Shown: one piece after another, positions 28,820 to 37,132 of the stretch
Layout of the letters: each line of letters opens with the position of its first letter
How positions within the stretch are numbered: position 1 is the first letter of the stretch
Source of the DNA: Streptomyces roseolus
GTDB taxonomy: Bacteria > Actinomycetota > Actinomycetes > Streptomycetales > Streptomycetaceae
Direction of reading: 5' to 3'
DNA length: 64,000 bases
NCBI RefSeq assembly: GCF_014649855.1
Contig: NZ_BMTV01000002.1
Span: forward strand, 300,550 to 364,549
Notes under the pieces: model-generated
Databases searched by the model: none
What the model was told of the DNA's origin: nothing
The model's input: the letters and a program-made list of their open reading frames with translations, nothing else
Program-made: the position numbers and the translations under genes

Positions 28820-30066
28820 ACCGCCCCCTGGGCGCGCAGGGCGCTGATCTCGGCCGGGGCGAAGCCGGCCGCGGTCAGGACCTCGTCGGTGTCGGCGCCG
28901 TGCGGCCGGCCGGCCCAGCGGATCCCGCCGGGCGTCTCGGAGAGCCGGAAGAGGACGTTCTGCATGCGGATCGGGCCGAGTTCCGGGTCGGGGACCTCGG
29001 TGACCGTGCCGAGCGCCTGGTACTGGGGGTCGGCCAGGACGTCCCGGACGTCGTAGACCGGGGCGATCGCGGCCTCCGCCTTCTCGAAGGCGGCCATCGC
29101 CTCGTCGCGGGTGTGGCGGGCGATCCACGAGCCGACGGCCTCGTCGAGGACGTCGGCGTGGGCGGCCCGGCCCGTGCCGTCGGCGAACCACGGCTCGTCG
29201 ATCAGCTCGGCGCGGTCCACCAGGCGCATCACGCGCTCGGCGATGGACTGCGCCGAGGTGGAGACGGCCACCCAGGAGCCGTCGGAGGTCCGGTAGGTGT
29301 TGCGGGGGGCGTTGTTCCGGGAGCGGTTGCCGGTGCGCGGCTGGACGTAGCCGAGCTGGTCGTACCAGAGGGGGTGGGGGCCGATGACGGAGAGCATCGG
29401 TTCGATGATGGCCATGTCGACGACCTGGCCGTGGCCGGTGGTGGTCCTGGCGGCGAGCGCCGTCATCACCGCGTACGCGGTGGCGAGGGCGGCGATCGAG
29501 TCGGCGAGGCCGAAGGGGGGCAGGGTCGGCGGGCCGTCCGGCTCGCCGGTGATCGCGGCGAAGCCGCTCATGGCCTCGGCGAGGGTGCCGAAGCCGGGAC
29601 GGTGGGCGTACGGCCCGAACTGGCCGAAGCCGGTGACCCGGGCGAGCACGAGGCGGGGGTTGACCGTGGACAGCTCCTCCCAGCCGAGGCCCCAGCGCTC
29701 CAGGGTGCCGGGGCGGAAGTTCTCCACGATCACGTCGGCGTCGGCGGCGAGGCGCAGCAGGGCGTCCCGGCCGCCGGGGGTGGACAGGTCGAGGGTCACG
29801 GCCCGCTTGTTGCGGCCCAGGACCTTCCACCACAGGCCCACCCCGTCCTTGGCGGGGCCGTGGCCCCGGGAGGGGTCGGGTTTGCGGGGGTGCTCGACCT
29901 TGACGACGTCGGCGCCGAAGTCGCCGAGCATCATGGCGGCCAGCGGCCCGGCGAAGAGCGTCGCCAGGTCGAGGACGCGCAGCCCCTGGAGGGGCGGCGG
30001 CTTCTCGGGAGGGAGTCCCCCCGGCGGGGGAACGGACGGGGGGAGGGACGGGGGAGCGGCGGTCAT
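28816..30066 (-). CDS. CaiB/BaiF family (class III) CoA-transferase
   Basis: 416 residues. After a proline-rich start (about 25 residues) comes the family core: LQGLRVLDLATLFAGPLAAMMLGDFGADVVKVEHP, GRNKRAVTLDLSTPGGRDALLRL, VIVENFRPGTLERWGLGWE and the GFGTLAEAMSGFAAITGEPDGPP block. The catalytic aspartate is expected in the GLADSIAALATAYAV region. It moves CoA between organic acids. It overlaps the kinase gene upstream and the lyase gene downstream by 4 bases each. Confidence 0.9.
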   Translation of the reverse strand: MTAAPPSLPPSVPPPGGLPPEKPPPLQGLRVLDLATLFAGPLAAMMLGDFGADVVKVEHPRKPDPSRGHGPAKDGVGLWWKVLGRNKRAVTLDLSTPGGRDALLRLAADADVIVENFRPGTLERWGLGWEELSTVNPRLVLARVTGFGQFGPYAHRPGFGTLAEAMSGFAAITGEPDGPPTLPPFGLADSIAALATAYAVMTALAARTTTGHGQVVDMAIIEPMLSVIGPHPLWYDQLGYVQPRTGNRSRNNAPRNTYRTSDGSWVAVSTSAQSIAERVMRLVDRAELIDEPWFADGTGRAAHADVLDEAVGSWIARHTRDEAMAAFEKAEAAIAPVYDVRDVLADPQYQALGTVTEVPDPELGPIRMQNVLFRLSETPGGIRWAGRPHGADTDEVLTAAGFAPAEISALRAQGAV

Positions 30067-30983
30067 GCGGGATCGGCCTCCAGGGACGAGGGGGAGCCGA
30101 GGGCCGCGTCGATCTCGGTGCGGTACGGCATCGAGGTCGAGGCGCCCTCGCGCCGGACGGACAGCGCGGCGGCGGCGGACGCCCACGCCAGGGCGTCGGG
30201 CATGCGACGGCCCTCGCCGAGGGCCACCGCGAGGGCGCCGACGAAGGTGTCGCCGGCCGCGGTGGTGTCCACGGCCCGTACCCGTGGGGCGGGCACGGTG
30301 AGCGGCTCCGCGTCGCGCGCCACGTAGAGGCAGCCCGCCGCGCCGAGGGTGACGACCACCTCGGGGACGACGTCGAGGAGGGCGAGGGCGGCGGCGTGCG
30401 GGTCGGCGCGGCCGGTGAGCGCGGTGGCCTCGTGCTCGTTGGGCACCAACAGGTCGGTGGCGTCGAAGAGTTCGGGCGGCAGGGGCTGGGCGGGGGCCGG
30501 GGTGAGGACGGTGCGGACGCCGCGCCGCCGGGCGTGCTCGGCGCCGTCGACGACGACGGAGAGGGGGAGTTCGAGCTGGAGGAGGAGCAGGTCGGCGCCG
30601 GTGATCAGGGCCTCGTCGCCCTGGCTGAGGGAGGTGACGGTGCCGTTGGCGCCGGGGACGACGACGATCGCGTTGCCGCCCTCGTCGTCGACGACGATGT
30701 GCGCGGTGCCGGACGCGCCCTCCACGGTGCGGAGCAGGTCGGTGTCGACGGAGCAGTGCTCCAGGACGTCGCGGAGGCGGTGGCCGAAGTCGTCGGCGCC
30801 GACCGCGCCGATCATGGCGACCTCGCCGCCGGCGCGGGCGGCGGCGACCGCCTGGTTGGCGCCCTTGCCGCCGGGGACCGTGCGGAAGGCGCGGCCGGTG
30901 ACGGTCTCGCCGCGGGCCGGGGCCTTCGCCACGTACGCGACGAGGTCCATGTTGGTGCTCCCGAGCACCACGATGCTGGTCAT
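30063..30983 (-). CDS. Ribokinase-like PfkB family kinase
   Basis: 306 residues. The ribokinase pattern is strong: VVLGSTNMDLVAYV, the GGKGANQAVAAARAGG substrate motif, and the PfkB signature AVDTTAAGDTFVGALAVAL with the catalytic aspartate in AAGD. Most likely it phosphorylates D-ribose or a close sugar or nucleoside. In this operon, four ADP-ribosylglycohydrolase-type genes precede it; a ribose unit freed by such enzymes would be a natural substrate, but that link is inference. Overlaps both neighbours by 4 bases. Confidence 0.9.
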   Translation of the reverse strand: MTSIVVLGSTNMDLVAYVAKAPARGETVTGRAFRTVPGGKGANQAVAAARAGGEVAMIGAVGADDFGHRLRDVLEHCSVDTDLLRTVEGASGTAHIVVDDEGGNAIVVVPGANGTVTSLSQGDEALITGADLLLLQLELPLSVVVDGAEHARRRGVRTVLTPAPAQPLPPELFDATDLLVPNEHEATALTGRADPHAAALALLDVVPEVVVTLGAAGCLYVARDAEPLTVPAPRVRAVDTTAAGDTFVGALAVALGEGRRMPDALAWASAAAALSVRREGASTSMPYRTEIDAALGSPSSLEADPA

Positions 30984-32533
30984 GGGCGTACTGCCTCCAG
31001 ATGGGTGAGGTCGGCGAGGGTGTCGAACCCGATGCCGTCGAAGGACGCCACCGAGGTCGAGAGCCGGTTCTTCAGGGGGGAGGTCCAGCGGTCCGGGAGC
31101 CGGTCCGGATGCCCGGCGAGGAGACCGGCGACGGAGCCGGCGGTGGCGCCGTTGGAATCGGTGTCCCAGCCGCCCGAGACCGCCGCGCAGACCGAGCGGG
31201 TGAAGTCGCCGTCGGCGTGGGTGAGGGCGGCGGCGAGCAGCGCGGTGTTCGGCACGGCATGGACCCAGTGGTACCCGCCGTAGCGGGCGTGCAGCCGGTC
31301 GACGACGGTGTCGAAGGCGGGGACGGCGCGGGCGGTGGCGATGCCGTACCGGACGGCCTCGGCGAGCCGGGAGCGGGGCGGGACGACGCGGAGGCCGGCG
31401 GCGAGCGCGCGGTGCGCGTCGCCGGTGCCGTCCGCGGCGGCGGCCAGGGCCGCGGCGACGAACATCGCGCCGTGGACGCCGGCGGCGGTGTGGCTGAGGA
31501 CGGCGTCCCGGTGGGCCTGGGCGGCGGCCCCGGCCGGGTCGCCGGGGCGGGTCCAGCCGTGGACGTCGGCCCGGATCTGGGCGCCGATCCACTCCCGGAA
31601 GGGGTTGCGGCGGACGGCGGTCAGCGGGGGTTCGACGCCGTCGAGGAGGTTGCGGTAGGCGATCCGCTCGGCGGTGAAGGTCCGTCCCGCGGGGAGTTCG
31701 TCCAGCCACAGGCGGGCGACGTCGGCGGTGGTGAAGCCGCGGCCGTGGCGGCGGAGGAGGAGCAGGGCGAGGAGGGGGTAGTTGAGGTCGTCGTCCTCGG
31801 GCATGCCGTCGATGTTCTCGGCGAGCGAGGTGGGGGCGGAGCGGCGGTTCCAGGGATGCGCGGCCAGCAGCTCCGGCGCCACTCCGCGCGCGGTGAACCA
31901 GTCGTCGAGCGGCCAGTTCCCCGCGGCCCGGGCGAGCGCCCGGATCGCGTTCAGCGGCAGCTTCTCGACGGGCTTCCCGAGCAGACAGCCGACGGCCCTG
32001 CCGAGCCAGGCGGCGTGCAGGCGGTCGCGGAGGGCGGGATCGTGCGGGGGAGTACCGCGCGCCGGCGGGGCCGGCCAGTCGGGGCAGGCGGTGACGATCG
32101 CGTCGAGGGCGGTGGGCTCGTCGGCGGCGAGGGGGGAGGGGAGGGCGGCGAGCGCGTCGAGCAGCTCCTCGGCGAGCGGCCGCAGCTCCGGCCGCGCGTG
32201 GGCGGAGGCGCCGGCGGCGGGCGGCGCGGGCGGCCCGCCGGCGGCGTACCAGCGCGCCGCGAGGTCCCGCGCGTCCCGCCCGTCCTCGGCGGCCAGCCGC
32301 AGCTCGTGCCCGACGAGGTCCTCGGGCTGCACCCAGGTGAGACGGAGAGCGGGCACGGGTCCGGGGACGGCAGGGGGCCCGGCGGGGGGTGCCGGGCGGG
32401 CCGGGGCGAGGGGGGCCGTCGGGCGTGCCGGGCCCGCCGCCCGGGACGCGTCGGTGGTGGGCGCCGGCGCGGGGGAAGGGGGCGGGGGAGCGTGGGCGGC
32501 GACGGGGGCGGGTGCGGGTGCGGGGTCCGTCAC
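30980..32533 (-). CDS. ADP-ribosylglycohydrolase family protein with N-terminal extension
   Basis: 517 residues. The first 62 are Ala/Pro-rich linker; residues 63-98 form a conserved-looking segment (LRLTWVQPEDLVGHELRLAAEDGRDARDLAARWYAAGG); a glycohydrolase domain starts near 172 (AWLGRAVGCLLGKPVEKLP). Metal-site acids are D247-D249 in EDDDLNYPLL and D457/D459 in GGWDTDSNGATAGS, so both halves of the di-metal site look complete, though the first motif is the DDDLNY variant rather than TDDT. Family members remove ADP-ribose from proteins or small molecules. GTG start overlaps the stop of the upstream paralogue. Confidence 0.88.
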   Translation of the reverse strand: MTDPAPAPAPVAAHAPPPPSPAPAPTTDASRAAGPARPTAPLAPARPAPPAGPPAVPGPVPALRLTWVQPEDLVGHELRLAAEDGRDARDLAARWYAAGGPPAPPAAGASAHARPELRPLAEELLDALAALPSPLAADEPTALDAIVTACPDWPAPPARGTPPHDPALRDRLHAAWLGRAVGCLLGKPVEKLPLNAIRALARAAGNWPLDDWFTARGVAPELLAAHPWNRRSAPTSLAENIDGMPEDDDLNYPLLALLLLRRHGRGFTTADVARLWLDELPAGRTFTAERIAYRNLLDGVEPPLTAVRRNPFREWIGAQIRADVHGWTRPGDPAGAAAQAHRDAVLSHTAAGVHGAMFVAAALAAAADGTGDAHRALAAGLRVVPPRSRLAEAVRYGIATARAVPAFDTVVDRLHARYGGYHWVHAVPNTALLAAALTHADGDFTRSVCAAVSGGWDTDSNGATAGSVAGLLAGHPDRLPDRWTSPLKNRLSTSVASFDGIGFDTLADLTHLEAVRP

Positions 32534-33681
32534 CGGGACGGGCCCGTCAGGGTGGCGCGGGCGGACTCGCAGGCGCGGCGGCGGGCGGCGTCGCGGGCGA
32601 AGACCTCGGCGGTCACCGCGGCGAGGGAGCGGGCCGGGGCGTGGAGGTCGAGGCGGCTGGCCTCCGCCACCCGCTTCGCCCACTCCGCGGGGACGGCCGC
32701 CTCGCCGTGCAGGGCGCCGGCGATCGCGCCCGCCATGGTGGCGATGGAGTCGCAGTCGCGGCCGTAGTTGACCGCGCCGAGGACCGTACGGCGGTAGTCG
32801 CCCTCGCCGACCAGGAGCATGCCGAGCGCGATCGGCAGCTCCTCGATGGAGTGCAGGCGGGAGGGGCGGCGGGCGTCGAGGCCGGGGGCGCGGTAGTCGG
32901 GGCCGACGGAGTCGTACGGGGCCACCGCCCTGCGGAGCGGTACGAGCGCGGACTCGAAGTCCCGGTGGCGGTCGGCGACTTCGGCGACCGCCTCGATCGC
33001 GGCGCGGGTGCCGTCCTTGGCGAGGCCCAGGACGGTGTCGACGACCGCGCGGGGGGTCGCGCCGGGGACGCAGGCCGCCGCGACCGCCGCCGCGAAGACG
33101 CCCGCCGCCTCGCGGCCGTACGAGGACTGGTGGGCGCCCGCGACGTCGATCGCCTCGGCGTACGCGCCGTGCGGGTCGGCGGCGTTGACCAGGCCGACCG
33201 GGGCCATGTACATCGCGGCGCCGCAGTTGACGATGTTCCCGGTGCCGGCCTCGCGGGGGTCGTGGTGTCCGTAGTGGAGGCGGGCGACCAGCCACTTCTC
33301 GGCGAGGAAGATCCGCTGGAGGGGGAGCGCCTCCGCCTCCAGCTCGGGGATCCACACGGGGGTGCCCATGAGTTCGGGGACGAGGTGGTCCGCGACCGCG
33401 TACGCGTCGAGGTGGTCGCGGACCCTCTCGTACACCCGGACCAGTGCGTGGGTCATCAGGGTGTCGTCGGTGACGTGGCCGTCGCCCTTGTGGTACGGGG
33501 CGATGGGGCGGGCGGTGCGCCAGGCGTCGCCGTTCCAGGGGCCGACGATGCCGGTGACGCGGCCGCCGTGGCGTTCGGTGATCTGCTCGGGGGTGTACCC
33601 CTCCACGGGGCCGCCGAGGGCGTCGCCGACGGCGGCACCGAGGAGACTTCCGGTGATCCGGTCATCCAGTGTGGGTGTCAT
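32530..33681 (-). CDS. ADP-ribosylglycohydrolase family protein (intact metal site)
   Basis: 383 residues from ATG 33681, with GGTGGA about ten bases upstream; a GTG at 33696 is the alternative. Domain start DRITGSLLGAAVGDALGGPVEGYT, metal motif TDDT (71-74) in GHVTDDTLMTHALV, second motif GRDCDS with D309 and D311. All ligands expected for a di-magnesium ADP-ribosylhydrolase are present. Its beginning overlaps the upstream paralogue by 20 bases and its end overlaps the next by 4. Likely cytoplasmic; substrate unknown. Confidence 0.9.
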   Translation of the reverse strand: MTPTLDDRITGSLLGAAVGDALGGPVEGYTPEQITERHGGRVTGIVGPWNGDAWRTARPIAPYHKGDGHVTDDTLMTHALVRVYERVRDHLDAYAVADHLVPELMGTPVWIPELEAEALPLQRIFLAEKWLVARLHYGHHDPREAGTGNIVNCGAAMYMAPVGLVNAADPHGAYAEAIDVAGAHQSSYGREAAGVFAAAVAAACVPGATPRAVVDTVLGLAKDGTRAAIEAVAEVADRHRDFESALVPLRRAVAPYDSVGPDYRAPGLDARRPSRLHSIEELPIALGMLLVGEGDYRRTVLGAVNYGRDCDSIATMAGAIAGALHGEAAVPAEWAKRVAEASRLDLHAPARSLAAVTAEVFARDAARRRACESARATLTGPSR

Positions 33682-35056
33682 GTCGGAATTGTCCACCGGG
33701 GGGTGCCGGTTCCGTGGCTCCCAGGAGCCCGGCGAGTTCCACCAGGTCCGTACCGGCGAGGCGGGGCAGCGCGCAGCCGGAGAGCGTCCGGCAGGCGTCC
33801 CGCCAGCTCGCCGGGACCGAACGGCCGCCGCCCAGCGCGCCGGTGAGCGCGCCGGCCAGGGCGGGGGCGGAGTCGGCGACCCGGGACAGGCAGGCGGCGG
33901 CCGGGACGGCGGCGGTCATCGCGCCGCGCGCGGCGAGGGTCAGCGCGAGGGCGACCGGGACGGTCTCGGCGGCGGCGATGCCGTAGCTGTAGACGTGGTC
34001 GACGATCTGGTGCTCCAGGAGGGGGACCAGCTCGAAGGCGGTGTCGGCGGTGCGGGCCAGCTTCACGGCGTGGCGGGCGTTGCGGCCGATCTCGGTGACG
34101 TGCGGCAGCTCGGCGAGCGCGGCCTCGACGGCGGTCTCGGGGTCCGCGCCCCCGAGCGCCGCGGCGACGGCCGCGGCGGTGGCCCGGGCGCCGTGGACGC
34201 CGTCGCCGTCCTGGGTGTACCGGGCGTCGAACTCGGCGAGTTCGGCGGCGGCGCGCGGGTCGCCCGGGTGGACGGTCGCGAGGACGGCGGCGCGGACGCA
34301 GGCGGCGTCGTCGAAGTAGTGCGGGTTGTCGTGGCCGGTGGCGGGCGGGCGCAGACCGGTCGCGAGGTTGCCGAGGCCGGCGCGGACGGAGATGCGGGCA
34401 CGGAGGGGGAGGACGGCGGACTCGATCTCCGGCGCGCGGTCGGCGGCGGCCGCGACCTGGCCCGCGAGGTGGTTCCACGCGAGGTCGACGGCGGCGCGGA
34501 GGCGGCGCTCCGGGGCGAGGGCGGCGAAGAGGGGGCCGGTGGCGGCCAGCACCGCCTCCGCGGTGAAGGCCGCCCACTCGGCGTCGTCGGAGGGGCCGAG
34601 GCGGAGGGGTTCCGGGGGCTGGTTCAGGGCGATGGGGACGGGGAGGGTGGTCGTCGCGTTCTGCTCGGCGAAGGTGTCGAGCTCGCGGGTGAGGCGGCGG
34701 GTCCATTCGGGCATGCGGGCGGCGCGGTGCCGTGCGGCGGGCCAGCCGGCGGCGTCGCCCGCGGCGAGCCCGAGGAGGAGGCCCTCGATCCTGTCGCGGC
34801 CGGCCCCGGCCCGGTCGGCCGGCCGCAGTGCCGCCTGGGACGGGCCCCAGGGGCCGGGGGCGGCCGCGGCCGTGGGGGCGGTCGTGGCCGTAGGGGCGGG
34901 GGCGGGGGCGGTAGCGGTGGTGGTCGCGGTCGCGGGACCTGTGGTGGTCGTGGTGGCGGTCGCGGCGGCGGGGCCTGGGGTGGCGGCCGCGGTGGCGGGG
35001 CCCGTGGTGGTCGTGATCGCGGGGCCGGTGGTGGCCGTGGTGGTGGGGGCGCTCAT
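33662..35056 (-). CDS. Divergent ADP-ribosylglycohydrolase paralogue, incomplete metal site
   Basis: 464 residues. Residues 3-70 are a low-complexity Thr/Ala/Pro/Gly stretch with recurring TTGPA. The domain begins at IEGLLLGLAAGDAAGWPAARH. Where active relatives have TDDT it has SDDA (156-159), and where they have GRDxDT/S it has RVADS (392-396): the first of the two C-terminal aspartates has become valine. One metal site is therefore probably lost. It could be a regulatory or substrate-binding partner of the neighbouring paralogues. ATG at 35056 overlaps the upstream gene by 4 bases. Confidence 0.85.
   Translation of the reverse strand: MSAPTTTATTGPAITTTTGPATAAATPGPAAATATTTTTGPATATTTATAPAPAPTATTAPTAAAAPGPWGPSQAALRPADRAGAGRDRIEGLLLGLAAGDAAGWPAARHRAARMPEWTRRLTRELDTFAEQNATTTLPVPIALNQPPEPLRLGPSDDAEWAAFTAEAVLAATGPLFAALAPERRLRAAVDLAWNHLAGQVAAAADRAPEIESAVLPLRARISVRAGLGNLATGLRPPATGHDNPHYFDDAACVRAAVLATVHPGDPRAAAELAEFDARYTQDGDGVHGARATAAAVAAALGGADPETAVEAALAELPHVTEIGRNARHAVKLARTADTAFELVPLLEHQIVDHVYSYGIAAAETVPVALALTLAARGAMTAAVPAAACLSRVADSAPALAGALTGALGGGRSVPASWRDACRTLSGCALPRLAGTDLVELAGLLGATEPAPPGGQFRHDTHTG
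34850..35050 (-). repeat. Low-complexity repeat encoding a Thr/Ala/Pro tail
   Basis: About 200 bases of imperfect GTGGTGGTC/GGGGCCGGTGG-type units encode residues 3-70 of the divergent glycohydrolase paralogue. The protein unit TTGPA recurs three or four times. Such runs are prone to slippage, so length may vary between strains. Confidence 0.6.
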
Positions 35057-36045
35057 GGGGTGGGCTCCGGGGTGAGGAGGTCGGCTACTTCCAGGACGTG
35101 GTGGCCGCGCATCGTGGGCAGGCAGCTGCCGGTGACCGGGGCGATGGCGGTCGCCCATTCCCGCGGGATCGCCGTCAGGCCGCCCGCCGCGCCGGCCAGG
35201 GCGCCGGCCACCGCGGCCGTGGTGTCGGCGTCGCGGCCCATGTTCACGGCCGTCAGGACCGCCGTGCGGAAGTCGCCGCGGGCCGCCGCGAAGGCGCCGA
35301 AGGCGAGGCCGACGGCCTCCGGGGCGAGGTCGGTCCAGGGGTAGCCGCCGATGACCACCGCGGAGCGGACCTGGCGTTCGCGGGTGAGCGGGTCCGGCTG
35401 GACCCGCTGGGCCGCGACCACCGCGCGCCGCAGCGAGCGGGCCGTCCACGAGTCCATGGGGATCACCGAGAGGGCCGCCGCGATGACGGAGGTGACCGTC
35501 GCGCCGGACATCGCCGCCGCGACGCCCGCCGCCACCGCCTGGCCGCCGTAGATGCCCTCGCCCTCGTGGCTGACGCTGCCGTCGATGGCGACCAGGCGGG
35601 CGGCCTCCGCCGGACGGCCGGCGGCGAAGACGCCGAAGGGGGCGGCCCGCATGGCCAGGCCGTCCGACCACGCGTGACGGTGCTGGGCGGAGATGGGTGC
35701 CGCCAGTCCGCGCCGGAGGTTCTCCAGGGTGCCGCGCTCCGAGAAGCCGGCGCCGCGGAAGGGGCCCTCGTCGAGGTCGGCGATCCAGCGGTGCCAGGCC
35801 CGTTCGACGTGGGCGACGGTCAGCGCCGAGCCGTGCCGGGCGAGCAGCAGCGCCGAGAAGATCGCGTACTCGGTGTCGTCGGTGCCGGCCGGACGGTCCG
35901 TCAGGAAGCCCTCGATCCGGCCCCAGCGACGGCGGATCTCGGAGGGCTTCATGTTCTCGGCGGGGGCGCCGAGCGCGTCGCCGACGGCGAGGCCGAGCAG
36001 CGCCCCCCTCGCCCGTTCCCGGGTGTCGCATGTCGTGGCCACCAT
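35053..36045 (-). CDS. ADP-ribosylglycohydrolase family protein (first gene of operon)
   Basis: 330 residues from ATG 36045, chosen because AAGGGG precedes it and the family core RARGALLGLAVGDALGAPAENM begins at residue 11; an in-frame GTG at 36111 would add 22 residues. Metal motifs are TDDT (55-58) and GRDADT with D272 and D274, complete. Also seen: GEGIYGGQAVAAGVAAAM and the C-terminal AGALAGAAGGLTAIPREW. Predicted to cleave an ADP-ribosyl bond. It opens the seven-gene overlapping operon and is divergent from the VIT1-type transporter. Confidence 0.9.
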   Translation of the reverse strand: MVATTCDTRERARGALLGLAVGDALGAPAENMKPSEIRRRWGRIEGFLTDRPAGTDDTEYAIFSALLLARHGSALTVAHVERAWHRWIADLDEGPFRGAGFSERGTLENLRRGLAAPISAQHRHAWSDGLAMRAAPFGVFAAGRPAEAARLVAIDGSVSHEGEGIYGGQAVAAGVAAAMSGATVTSVIAAALSVIPMDSWTARSLRRAVVAAQRVQPDPLTRERQVRSAVVIGGYPWTDLAPEAVGLAFGAFAAARGDFRTAVLTAVNMGRDADTTAAVAGALAGAAGGLTAIPREWATAIAPVTGSCLPTMRGHHVLEVADLLTPEPTP

Positions 36046-36139
36046 CCGCGCGCCCCTTTTCTCGGTGCGGGCACCGCTTCGGCGGTACCCCTTCGCCTGG
36101 ATCTGTGCCACGGCGGGCCGAGGACTCGCCGGTGGGCGG

Positions 36140-36158
36140 CGTCTGTCACCCGTCTGTC
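36140..36158. promoter_or_regulatory. Direct repeat ahead of the glycohydrolase operon
   Basis: CGTCTGTC occurs twice (36140-36147 and 36151-36158), 11 bp apart, so both copies face the same side of the helix. It lies about 100 bp upstream of the first glycohydrolase start. A possible activator site; no match to a consensus I know. Confidence 0.35.
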
Positions 36159-36212
36159 GGCGGGTCGGAGGAGGTTGAGGGGGCGTCAGGCAAGGCTTCC
36201 CACACTGAGGCG

Positions 36213-36231
36213 GGCCTTACTAAGTACGGCC
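36213..36231. promoter_or_regulatory. Near-perfect palindrome between the divergent operon and VIT1 gene
   Basis: GGCCTTACTAAGTACGGCC: eight of nine arm positions pair around a central A. Flanking it, GCAAGGC (36190-36196) and GCCTTGC (about 36233-36239) form a second, outer inverted repeat. It lies 93 bp before the VIT1-type start and about 170 bp before the glycohydrolase operon start. Candidate operator for one or both; a metal-responsive regulator is plausible given the transporter, but it does not fit the usual iron-box sequence. Confidence 0.5.
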
Positions 36232-36323
36232 TGCCTTGCTGGCGAGACCCTTACATCGGGCGTATTTTCGAGTGAGTAGGGGGCGGCGGGAGCGACCCGG
36301 CCCGCCGCGACGAGGGGAGAGCC

Positions 36324-37052
36324 ATGTCCATCATCGAAGCCCAGGCGCCACTGCACGAGGCGCACCGCGACAACCACACCCACCGTGACGTGAACGGCGG
36401 TTGGCTGCGGCCCGCGGTCTTCGGCGCGATGGACGGACTGGTCTCCAACCTCGCCCTGATGACCGGCGTCGCCGGCGGTGCCGTCTCCTCGCAGACCATC
36501 GTGATCACCGGCCTCGCCGGCCTCGCGGCGGGCGCCTTCTCCATGGCGGCCGGCGAGTACACCTCCGTCGCCTCGCAGCGCGAGCTCGTCCAGGCCGAAC
36601 TGGACGTGGAGCGCCGGCAGCTGCGCAAGCACCCGATCGACGAGATGGAGGAGCTCGCCGCCCTCTACGTCTCCCGGGGCGTGGAGCCCGCGCTCGCCCG
36701 CGAGGTCGCCATGCAGCTGTCGAAGGACCCCGAGCAGGCGCTGGAGATCCACGCCCGCGAGGAGCTCGGCATCGACCCCGACGACCTGCCGTCGCCCACC
36801 GTCGCCGCCGTCTCCTCCTTCGCCTCCTTCGCGCTCGGCGCGCTGCTGCCGCTGCTGCCGTACCTGCTCGGCGCGACCGCGCTCTGGCCGGCCGTCCTCC
36901 TGGCGCTCCTCGGGCTCTTCGGCTGCGGCGCGCTGGTCGCCCGGGTCACCGCCCGCGGCTGGTGGTTCAGCGGCCTGCGCCAGCTGCTCCTCGGCGGTGC
37001 CGCGGCGGCCGTCACGTACGGCCTCGGCATGGCCTTCGGCGCCGCGCTCTAG
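36324..37052 (+). CDS. VIT1/CCC1-family iron/manganese transporter
   Basis: 242 residues. N-terminal HRDNHTHRDVNGGWLRPAVFGAMDGLVSNLALMTGVAGG is characteristic, followed by GLAAGAFSMAAGEYTSVASQRE (the family's metal-path helix 2), a charged cytoplasmic metal-binding region (about 90-150) and three C-terminal membrane helices. Five membrane segments in all. Family members move Fe2+ or Mn2+ out of the cytosol. ATG with GAGGGGAGA upstream. A TATTTT at 36263-36268 could be its -10 element. Confidence 0.9.
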   Translation: MSIIEAQAPLHEAHRDNHTHRDVNGGWLRPAVFGAMDGLVSNLALMTGVAGGAVSSQTIVITGLAGLAAGAFSMAAGEYTSVASQRELVQAELDVERRQLRKHPIDEMEELAALYVSRGVEPALAREVAMQLSKDPEQALEIHAREELGIDPDDLPSPTVAAVSSFASFALGALLPLLPYLLGATALWPAVLLALLGLFGCGALVARVTARGWWFSGLRQLLLGGAAAAVTYGLGMAFGAAL

Positions 37053-37101
37053 CGGCCGCCCCGAGGTCGCGTGCGGAACGGAATCCGCGCCCGTCCCCAC
37101 G

Positions 37102-37132
37102 CCCGAGAGGCTCCCGCAAGGGGCCTTTCGGG
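37102..37132 (+). terminator. Terminator after the VIT1-type gene
   Basis: Thirteen-base-pair stem with two G-U pairs (37102-37114 with 37120-37132), CGCAA loop, followed by CTTTT. About 50 bases after the stop codon. Confidence 0.8.

Noticed and set aside
34850..35050. Repeat array considered as a CRISPR-like locus
   Set aside because: Units are short, imperfect and codon-phased inside a coding frame; there are no spacers.
36046..36110. N-terminal extension of the first glycohydrolase from GTG 36111
   Set aside because: It has no ribosome site or family similarity, whereas ATG 36045 has AAGGGG upstream.
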